Shown: positions 1 to 4,591 of the stretch, piece after piece | Numbering within the stretch: position 1 is the first letter of the stretch | Layout of the letters: each line of letters starts with the position of its first letter | The notes under the pieces: model-generated | What the model was told of the DNA's origin: nothing | Seen by the model: the letters and a program-made list of their open reading frames with translations, nothing else | Databases searched by the model: none | Program-made: the position numbers and the translations under genes | Assembly (NCBI GenBank): GCA_012727625.1 | Contig: JAAYGP010000281.1 | Span: forward strand, 1 to 5,096 | Source of the DNA: Clostridiaceae bacterium | GTDB taxonomy: Bacteria > Bacillota > Clostridia > DSM-8532 | Reading direction: 5' to 3' | Length of the DNA stretch: 5,096 nt

Positions 1-13
1 CTTTTATCCTTAT

Positions 14-43
14 ATTATACTGGAACAATTTTGAATTTGTAAA
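14..43 (-). promoter_or_regulatory. Sigma-A-like promoter for a leftward gene beyond the window edge
   Basis: On the minus strand there is TTTACA (38-43, five of six matches to TTGACA), an 18-base spacer and a perfect TATAAT (14-19). Transcription would begin at about position 7 and run left out of the window, so the gene it serves cannot be seen. The surroundings are AT-rich, which raises the chance of a fortuitous match, but both boxes are good and the spacing is acceptable. Confidence 0.55.
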
Positions 44-403
44 TACATATTGTAAAAAATGTTGGTTTTTTTGCGTAAATAGCTTTGAATTATCGTTTAT
101 ACATAAAAACCGGATGATTTTACAGAGGAAATAGTTGCTGTTGTAAATCCAATCTTTAATCAGGCAGGATTCAGGCTGAGGTGAAATATGGCGAAAATCC
201 GGCAATCAGGCAGGATGAGCAATTGTGGAATTGGCAAACAGTGAGAAAGATAATGTGATTGTTTCCATAGTTTTAACGGAAATCTCTGATTTGATTGGCT
301 TTTTACCTCACAAAACGAAAATGCCTGTTTGTAAAACTCCTGCCTGCACTTTTTTATACTTTTTGGGTTGTGTAAAAAAGAAGGAATATTAAAAATGCTG
401 TGT
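44..403. other. Non-coding AT-rich stretch with no recognisable gene
   Basis: I see no credible gene in these 360 bases. A 93-codon minus-strand open frame (160-441) starts inside a terminator hairpin, has no Shine-Dalgarno sequence and encodes a low-complexity peptide rich in Phe, Leu, Ser and His, so I treat it as chance. On the plus strand a short frame around 172-258 reads QAEVKYGENPAIRQDEQLW and then stops; it could be a scrap of a decayed gene, but it is too short to identify. The stretch also holds three copies of a short repeat, listed separately. Confidence 0.5.
158..216 (+). repeat. Pair of 13-bp direct repeats (AATCAGGCAGGAT)
   Basis: AATCAGGCAGGAT occurs at 158-170 and again at 204-216, with start points 46 bases apart. 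A third, inverted copy of the core CAGGCAGGA lies at 338-346 (read as TCCTGCCTG). No gene or known binding site explains them. They may be remnants of a local duplication or a decayed mobile element. Confidence 0.5.
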
Positions 404-437
404 AAACCGAAAAGAGCCGTTTTTAATGAAACGGCTC
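404..437 (-). terminator. Rho-independent terminator, leftward, probably the final stop for hsp18
   Basis: GAGCCGTTT (414-422) and AAACGGCTC (429-437) form a perfect 9-bp stem with a 6-base loop. Read on the minus strand, the stem is followed by TTTTCGGTTT, a usable U-rich tail. No such tail is present on the plus strand, so the direction is leftward. It lies about 115 bases past the hsp18 stop codon, with no gene between, and would also shield the leftward gene off the left edge from read-through. Confidence 0.7.
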
Positions 438-449
438 CCATATATTAAC

Positions 450-501
450 AAATAGTGTACCAAGCTTGGATATATTTTCGTTTTTGAGAGGTACACTATT
501 T
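450..501. repeat. 12-bp perfect inverted repeat with nested palindrome
   Basis: AAATAGTGTACC (450-461) and GGTACACTATTT (490-501) are perfect reverse complements separated by 28 bases. The left arm overlaps a second palindrome, CCAAGCTTGG (460-469). The right arm is followed on the plus strand by the T-rich TATTTTTG, so it could terminate rightward RNA, yet no rightward gene is visible to the left. It may instead be an operator, a recombination site or the remnant of short transposon ends. Confidence 0.6.
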
Positions 502-510
502 TATTTTTGA

Positions 511-536
511 AGGAAAGGGGCGATAGTACCGCCCTT
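511..536 (-). terminator. Possible first terminator after hsp18 (weak tail)
   Basis: Just past the hsp18 stop codon, CGCCC (530-534) pairs with GGGCG (518-522) around a 7-base loop. Flanking AA/TT pairs extend the helix if one G is bulged. On the minus strand the stem is followed by CTTTCCTTC, which is pyrimidine-rich but not a clean U-run. The position (about 15 bases from the stop codon) suits an intrinsic terminator; the tail makes it weak, and the hairpin at 414-437 may act as back-up. Confidence 0.45.
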
Positions 537-550
537 GAGGATTAATGAGA

Positions 551-997
551 TTACTGGATATCAATATTTATTTTCTTCTTTTTGCTGGGTTCTGCTTTGG
601 GCAGTACCAATGAAAGTATACCATCCTTGTAGGTAGCCTTTATTTTGTCCTCTTTTACGTTGTCAACAAAGAAAGTTCTCTTGTAGCTGCCGCATATGCG
701 CTCTCTTCTGATGAAATTTTCTCTTTCCTCATTTACTTCACTGTTTTGATTTGCTGAAATTGTTAAGTATCCATCATTCAGTTCAACCTGAATGTTTTTC
801 TTGTCCACTCCAGGAAGCTCAGCATCTATAAGCCATTCATTTTCTGTCTCACGGATATCTGCTCTTAAAGGGGCGGTATCAAATCTTCCAAAAAACGGCA
901 TATTGAAAAAATCATCAAAAAATCTGTCCAAATCCCAGAAATTATCTCTTTTTCTTAATCCACTGTTTCCTCTTGAAAATGGTACCAAACCGAACAT
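551..997 (-). CDS. hsp18: Hsp20-family small heat-shock protein (Hsp18-like)
   Basis: This 148-residue protein is an ATP-independent cytoplasmic holdase that binds unfolding proteins and forms oligomers. The variable N-terminal arm (1-42) is rich in Phe and Asp and begins MFGLVPF, as in clostridial Hsp18. The alpha-crystallin domain (about 43-135) contains ELPGV (60-64) and the signature A-x4-G-x-L in A121-TYKDGIL-128, leading into LPK (132-134). The C-terminal extension has the I-x-I motif (I143-N-I145), which docks on neighbouring subunits. The ATG at 997 is chosen because GGAGG lies 8 bases before it; a GTG three codons upstream (1006) falls inside that ribosome binding site. The gene appears monocistronic, with hairpin terminators after it and a CtsR-flanked promoter before it, so heat or proteotoxic stress should induce it. 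Family assignment is very secure; the symbol follows clostridial usage. Confidence 0.95.
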   Translation of the reverse strand: MFGLVPFSRGNSGLRKRDNFWDLDRFFDDFFNMPFFGRFDTAPLRADIRETENEWLIDAELPGVDKKNIQVELNDGYLTISANQNSEVNEERENFIRRERICGSYKRTFFVDNVKEDKIKATYKDGILSLVLPKAEPSKKKKINIDIQ

Positions 998-1003
998 ATA
1001 TAA

Positions 1004-1010
1004 CACCTCC
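1004..1010 (-). promoter_or_regulatory. Strong ribosome binding site of hsp18 (GGAGGTG)
   Basis: The minus strand reads GGAGGTG here, a near-perfect complement to the 3' end of 16S rRNA, with 8 bases between GGAGG and the ATG at 997. The last GTG of this motif is in frame with hsp18 and could be mistaken for the start codon; its overlap with the binding site argues against that. Confidence 0.85.
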
Positions 1011-1026
1011 GTATTTGTATTTTTAC

Positions 1027-1043
1027 TTTGACCATCTTTGACC
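1027..1043 (-). promoter_or_regulatory. CtsR operator, perfect match (downstream of hsp18 promoter)
   Basis: The minus strand reads GGTCAAAGATGGTCAAA, two exact heptads separated by 3 bases, matching the known CtsR consensus RGTCAAA-NAN-RGTCAAA except at the last spacer base. It lies just after the predicted hsp18 transcription start (about 1047), where a bound repressor would block initiation or clearance. CtsR represses class III heat-shock genes (clp genes and, in some Firmicutes, hsp18-type genes). The ctsR gene is not in this window. Confidence 0.88.
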
Positions 1044-1053
1044 TTACGTTTAC

Positions 1054-1082
1054 ATTTTAAAGGAAAAACTTTCTTTGATCAA
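1054..1082 (-). promoter_or_regulatory. Sigma-A promoter of hsp18
   Basis: The minus strand has TTGATC (1077-1082, four of six matches), a 17-base spacer and TAAAAT (1054-1059, five of six). The start would be near 1047, giving a leader of about 50 bases before the ATG at 997. Its placement between two CtsR operators supports the call. No CIRCE element (the HrcA operator) was seen. Confidence 0.7.
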
Positions 1083-1090
1083 CCTTTGTT

Positions 1091-1107
1091 CTTGACTTTC
1101 TTTGACC
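1091..1107 (-). promoter_or_regulatory. Second CtsR operator, one mismatch in the heptads (upstream of hsp18 promoter)
   Basis: The minus strand reads GGTCAAAGAAAGTCAAG: an exact heptad, a 3-base spacer and a second heptad with only its last base off the CtsR consensus. It begins 8 bases upstream of the -35 box. Together with the perfect site downstream of the start, it would let CtsR dimers bracket the promoter. A further partial heptad (GATCAAA, 1074-1080) overlaps the -35 box but has no good partner. Confidence 0.65.
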
Positions 1108-1528
1108 TTTAGAGACCAATATCCCTGTTCTAAAGAAAATATCTCACTATTACTCGTTATATCTCTTTTATTCGCGTTCTTTCAAAAGTCTATAATTTTT
1201 TAATGCTTATAAGGTATCATATGTATTAACTGACAAAAATGCAATAATAACATGCAGGAAATGATATATAAAAAAGCTCAGTCAACATAATCCGGCAGAT
1301 GGGCAATGTTGTAATAACTTTGGATATATGATTATTTAAAATAAATGCTTATTGCATAATAATAATGGACAAAATTTTGGTTTGTTTATAATTTAAAATT
1401 TCTACCTGCAGATTATTAAAATGCAGCCTGATTACAGACCGCATGAGAGCCCCGTTTTAAGGCTTTATTTTTGTTTTCCATATTATCAGCAGCACAAAAG
1501 GAATTAAACTTCCAAATGACCTGGTTCA
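1108..1528. other. Non-coding gap between gyrA and hsp18
   Basis: This 421-base AT-rich stretch contains no credible coding frame, tRNA or known riboswitch that I can see. Small hairpins occur, for example CTGCA/TGCAG at 1406-1426 and an AT-only stem AAATTTT/AAAATTT near 1372-1400. No clear leftward terminator for gyrA is visible: the stem at 1447-1465 has no U-run when read leftward. The gyrA transcript may therefore end diffusely or rely on another mechanism. Confidence 0.5.
1447..1476 (+). terminator. Weak candidate rightward terminator
   Basis: GAGCC (1447-1451) pairs with GGCTT (1461-1465), including one G-U pair, around a 9-base loop. It is followed on the plus strand by TTATTTTTGTTTT. 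The tail is good but the stem is only 5 bp. It would stop rightward RNA before the 3' end of gyrA; the only candidate for such RNA is a possible small transcript starting near 1399. Confidence 0.3.
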
Positions 1529-4036
1529 TTATATATCGTCATGGTCATTTCCGTTTTCTTCCTCATCTTCTTTCATTTCTCTTGTGATCCGCGCTATCGA
1601 TACAACCTTGTTGCCATCCTTGTTTCTCATTAATGTAACTCCCTGGGTTACTCTGCTTAATACCGTAATCTCATCAACATTCATCCTGATTATGTTGCCG
1701 TCGGTACTGATAAGCATTATGTCATCCTCATCATCCACAAGCTTGGCGCCAACGAGGACCCCTGTTCTTTCCGTAACCTTGTAAGTAAGAATTCCCTTGC
1801 CGCCTCGCAACTGAACCTTATACTCTTCCAGTTCAGTACGCTTTCCAAAGCCATTTTCGGTGACAACCAGAAGGGTTGTGTTTTCATTGTACCTTAGCAT
1901 GGATATTACTTCGTCATCGTCTTCAAGCCTAATTCCAATAACACCCTGGGAAGTCCTGCCCGTAGGCCTTACGTCGCTTTCCGCAAACCGGATTGACATT
2001 CCGTTTTTCGTTATCAGAAGAATATCATGAGAGCCGTCTGTTAAACGCACTTCAATAAGTTCATCGTTTTCTTTCAGGCTAACTGCCAAAAGACCGCTAC
2101 GCCTTATATGCTCATATTGATCAAGGGGAGTTTTCTTAACCATACCCTGGCGTGTGGCCATAAACAGGTACATGTTCTCTTCTTTACCAGTGATTGTTAT
2201 TACAGCACTGATTTTTTCACCCGGATCAACCTCAAGAAGATTAACAATAGCGCTTCCTCTGGCCTGTCTGCCGGCTTCAGGTATGTCCCAGGCCCTGAGC
2301 TTGTAAACTTTTCCTTTGTTTGTGAAGAACAGAATATAATTGTGTGTTGTCGTTGTGTATATATCGGTTACAAAATCATCTTCCCTGGTGGTAAGGCCCA
2401 GGACCCCCTTACCGCCTCGCTTCTGGCTTTTATAAACATCTGTTGTGGTTCTTTTTATATAACCGTAATGGGTCAGGGTTATAACTATATCTTCCTCCTG
2501 GATAAGATCTTCCATATCAATGTCATTTGAATCAAAAGTAATCTTTGTGCGTCTTTCATCGCCATATCTGTTTTTAATATCTGTAAGCTCTTCCTTTATA
2601 ATATTGTTGACGAGATCCGGGTTTGAAAGAATATCCCTGAACCATGCGATTTTTTTAAGTATTTCCTGGTATTCTTCTTCAAGTTTTTCCCGCTCCAGAC
2701 CGGTAAGACGCCCTAATCTCATGTCCACAATAGCCTGGACCTGTTTTTCGCTTAAATTGAAACGCTCAATTAACTTTTCCTTGGCCTGAGCCTCGGTGCG
2801 GGAATGACGGACTATGTGGATAACTTCATCCAGATTATCAAGGGCGATTTTCAATCCTTCCAGAACGTGGGCCCTGGCTTCGGCTTTTTCAAGATCATAC
2901 CTGGTTCTTCTGCGGATTACGTCCTGCTGATGAAGAATATAATAATTTATTGCATCCTTAAGGGTTACTACCTTTGGCTCAAATTTGCCATCGGGACCCT
3001 GAACAATAGCCAGCATATTAACATTAAAGGAATCCTGCATCTGGGTGTTCATAAACAGCTGGTTCAGCACCACATTGGCATTGGCATCCCTTTTAAGCTC
3101 TATGACCATGCGCATTCCGCGCCGGTCTGACTCATCCCGGAGATCGGAAATACCGTCGATTCTTTTATCCTTAACAAGCTGAGCAATTTTTTCAAGAAGC
3201 TTTGCCTTGTTAACCTGGTAGGGAAGTTCTGTAACGACAATTCGCTGGCGGTTTTGCCCATATGTCTCTATATCGGTTACCGCCCGGACAACAATTCGCC
3301 CTTTACCGGTTTTATAAGCCTCCTTTATGCCCCTTGTGCCCTGTATAATGCCTCCGGTGGGGAAATCCGGCCCCTTTATATACTCCATTAATTCTTCAAC
3401 TTCAATGTCCGGGTTGTCTATTGTCTGAATTATTCCGTCTATGGTTTCGGTCAGGTTATGGGGAGGAATATTCGTTGCCATTCCTACAGCAATGCCTGAT
3501 GAACCGTTTACAAGCAGGTTCGGAAATCTGGACGGGAGAACTACCGGCTCTATGTCATGGTCGTCAAAGTTTGGTTTGAAATCAACCGCATCCTTGTTAA
3601 TATCACGAAGCATTTCAACGGCAATTTTAGACATCCTTGCTTCCGTATATCTCATGGCTGCGGGTGCGTCACCGTCTACGGAACCAAAATTTCCATGCCC
3701 GTCTACCAGAGGATACCTTAATGAAAAATCCTGCGCCATGCGCACAAGTGTGTCGTAAACAGCCGCATCGCCATGGGGATGGAAACTTTTCAGTGTTTCT
3801 CCGACAGTGGCGACAGATTTCCTGTATGGTTTGTCCGGAGTAAATCCTGATACATGCATTGTATATAAAATCCTGCGATGAACAGGCTTAAGGCCATCAC
3901 GAACATCAGGTAAGGCTCTGTCGATTATGACACTCATGGCATAATCGATAAAGGATCGTTTCATTTCCTCTTCTATATCAACAGGTATTATGCCGGTTTC
4001 AACTGATTCTTCTGGTATATTATTGTTATCTGGCAT
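1529..4036 (-). CDS. gyrA: DNA gyrase subunit A
   Basis: This 835-residue protein is the breakage-rejoining subunit of DNA gyrase (A2B2 with GyrB), which uses ATP to add negative supercoils. The winged-helix region carries the catalytic pair R129-Y130 in AAMRYTEAR (Tyr122 in E. coli numbering), which forms the 5'-phosphotyrosyl link. The quinolone region HPHGDAAVYD (86-95) has Ala91 at the E. coli Ser83 position and keeps Asp95 (Asp87). A tower domain and a long coiled-coil arm (about 370-490, with IVDMRLGRLTGLEREKLEEEY) follow. The C-terminal beta-pinwheel (about 500-815) contains a true GyrA box, QKRGGKG (538-544), which separates gyrase from topoisomerase IV, plus a second box-like QLRGGKG (742-748). 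The tail is acidic. The ATG at 4036 follows GAAGGGAG at 9 bases, and length fits the family. No frameshift is seen. gyrB is not adjacent in the visible part; noc lies upstream behind a terminator. Confidence 0.98.
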   Translation of the reverse strand: MPDNNNIPEESVETGIIPVDIEEEMKRSFIDYAMSVIIDRALPDVRDGLKPVHRRILYTMHVSGFTPDKPYRKSVATVGETLKSFHPHGDAAVYDTLVRMAQDFSLRYPLVDGHGNFGSVDGDAPAAMRYTEARMSKIAVEMLRDINKDAVDFKPNFDDHDIEPVVLPSRFPNLLVNGSSGIAVGMATNIPPHNLTETIDGIIQTIDNPDIEVEELMEYIKGPDFPTGGIIQGTRGIKEAYKTGKGRIVVRAVTDIETYGQNRQRIVVTELPYQVNKAKLLEKIAQLVKDKRIDGISDLRDESDRRGMRMVIELKRDANANVVLNQLFMNTQMQDSFNVNMLAIVQGPDGKFEPKVVTLKDAINYYILHQQDVIRRRTRYDLEKAEARAHVLEGLKIALDNLDEVIHIVRHSRTEAQAKEKLIERFNLSEKQVQAIVDMRLGRLTGLEREKLEEEYQEILKKIAWFRDILSNPDLVNNIIKEELTDIKNRYGDERRTKITFDSNDIDMEDLIQEEDIVITLTHYGYIKRTTTDVYKSQKRGGKGVLGLTTREDDFVTDIYTTTTHNYILFFTNKGKVYKLRAWDIPEAGRQARGSAIVNLLEVDPGEKISAVITITGKEENMYLFMATRQGMVKKTPLDQYEHIRRSGLLAVSLKENDELIEVRLTDGSHDILLITKNGMSIRFAESDVRPTGRTSQGVIGIRLEDDDEVISMLRYNENTTLLVVTENGFGKRTELEEYKVQLRGGKGILTYKVTERTGVLVGAKLVDDEDDIMLISTDGNIIRMNVDEITVLSRVTQGVTLMRNKDGNKVVSIARITREMKEDEEENGNDHDDI

Positions 4037-4045
4037 GAAATTGAA

Positions 4046-4053
4046 CTCCCTTC
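4046..4053 (-). promoter_or_regulatory. Ribosome binding site of gyrA (GAAGGGAG)
   Basis: The minus strand reads GAAGGGAG, 9 bases before the ATG at 4036. This supports that ATG as the start; no other in-frame start nearby has a comparable site. Confidence 0.75.
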
Positions 4054-4068
4054 TATACTACTGAACCC

Positions 4069-4096
4069 TTGATATATAATTGTGCATATTTATTAT
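4069..4096 (+). promoter_or_regulatory. Plus-strand promoter facing the structured RNA region
   Basis: TTGATA (4069-4074, five of six matches) and TATTAT (4091-4096, five of six) are separated by 16 bases. Transcription would begin near 4103 and read right, straight into the folded region at 4126-4470. There is no rightward protein gene for it to serve, so if real it drives a non-coding RNA. Its -10 box overlaps the candidate gyrA -10 box on the other strand. Confidence 0.5.
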
Positions 4097-4120
4097 ACGG
4101 CAATATGTGTTCCTGCAGTA
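4092..4120 (-). promoter_or_regulatory. Candidate gyrA promoter
   Basis: The minus strand has a perfect TATAAT at 4092-4097, giving a start near 4085 and a leader of about 49 bases. The -35 position (about 4115-4120) reads TACTGC, a poor match. An alternative pair is TTGCCG (4098-4103) with ATTATA (4075-4080), 17 bases apart. A promoter somewhere here is expected because the noc terminator lies upstream; the exact boxes are uncertain. Confidence 0.4.
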
Positions 4121-4470
4121 ATTAAAAAGCTCGCATTTCATGGGTGAAACACCGGTGCAAGTCATACTCATGAAAAGCGATGCTTTGTATGCTATGCAGC
4201 AAAATCAACCCTTATATATTGTAATAAAGTTTTTACAATCTGTCCACACCTTTCAAATTCTAACAGAGAAGTTGCTGCATTTTTGCGAGTTTCGGTCTGC
4301 CTGAGCTTTAACTTACCAGCTCTTGCAGATGAAACTCTTCTTTTCCACTACTGCACAATATCTGACCTGTAAGTAACTGAATCAGGGTGTAAACAGAAAC
4401 ATAGACAGGACAGGACTTCCTCGCTTCGCTGCTACGTATCGTTGGAATACCTGGATTATGAGTCTATTTA
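4103..4470 (+). ncRNA. Candidate structured non-coding RNA, family not identified
   Basis: Several helices can be read directly. (1) AAAGC-TCGC-TTTCATG (4126-4142) pairs with CATGAAA-GCGA-GCTTT (4169-4186), 16 bp with one A-A mismatch and one bulge; it encloses the hairpin GGTG-AAA-CACC (4143-4153). (2) ATGCAGCAA (4194-4202) pairs with TTGCTGCAT (4272-4280), enclosing the hairpin ATTGTAA/TTACAAT (4218-4239). (3) GAGTTTC, TCTGC and GAGCT (4287-4307) pair with AGCTC, GCAGA and GAAACTC (4318-4337). (4) The loop of helix 3, ACTTAC (4311-4316), can pair with GTAAGT (4369-4374). (5) ATAGAC (4401-4406) pairs with GTCTAT (4462-4467). In helix 3 a G-U pair would close one internal gap on the plus strand, where the minus strand would have C-A; this favours the plus strand. 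A plus-strand promoter lies just upstream. Both ends are estimates. No open frame fits. A HEARO/omega-RNA-like element is possible but was not established; a small mobile element or an antisense leader are alternatives. Confidence 0.5.
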
Positions 4471-4505
4471 TATGTAAAGAGGATATTTGAACATACGGCG
4501 CACCC

Positions 4506-4537
4506 AAAAACGCTCCCGGAATATAATCCGGGAGCGC
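4506..4537 (-). terminator. Rho-independent terminator of noc
   Basis: CGCTCCCGGA (4511-4520) and TCCGGGAGCG (4527-4536) form a perfect GC-rich 10-bp stem with a 6-base loop. On the minus strand the stem is followed by TTTTT (4506-4510). It lies about 50 bases past the noc stop codon. On the plus strand the stem is followed by CCTTTGG, so it is mainly leftward. It separates noc from gyrA. Confidence 0.9.
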
Positions 4538-4562
4538 CTTTGGTTCCTCCTGCTTTTATTTT

Positions 4563-4591
4563 GTAAGTTCATTTCTGTCAAACGAACTTAC
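4563..4591. repeat. 8-bp inverted repeat overlapping the noc stop codon
   Basis: GTAAGTTC (4563-4570) and GAACTTAC (4584-4591) are perfect reverse complements with a 13-base gap. One arm covers the noc stop codon (4588-4590). There is no U-run after it on the minus strand, so it is not the terminator, which lies further on at 4506-4537. It would place a small hairpin at the 3' end of the noc message. Confidence 0.5.

Noticed and set aside
160..441. Minus-strand open frame of 93 codons as a gene
   Set aside because: It starts inside a terminator hairpin, has no ribosome binding site, and its product has no recognisable domain and a composition typical of AT-rich non-coding DNA.
998..1006. GTG at 1006 as the start of hsp18
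   Set aside because: It lies within the GGAGGTG ribosome binding site; the ATG at 997 has correct spacing and gives the N terminus (MFGLVPF) typical of the family.
792..1031. Plus-strand open frame of 79 codons across the hsp18 start
   Set aside because: It is antisense to hsp18 and its operator region and shows no translation signals.
2815..2823. Exact DnaA box (TTATCCACA on the minus strand)
   Set aside because: It is a single copy inside the gyrA coding region (encoding part of VIHIV), with no cluster or AT-rich unwinding element nearby, so it is most likely chance.
1584..3843. Several plus-strand open frames of 66-140 codons inside gyrA
   Set aside because: They are antisense shadows of the gyrA coding sequence, without ribosome binding sites or recognisable products.
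4136..4151. parS-like site (GTGAAACA within the structured region)
   Set aside because: Only the right half matches parS; the left half does not, so it is not a ParB site. The GTGAAAC is better explained as part of the small hairpin at 4143-4153.
4401..4440. RNase P RNA-like motif on the minus strand (GAGGAAGTCC) with ACAGAAAC nearby
   Set aside because: The match to the conserved P4 region of RNase P RNA is incomplete, the order and spacing of the two motifs are wrong, and the other conserved parts are absent.
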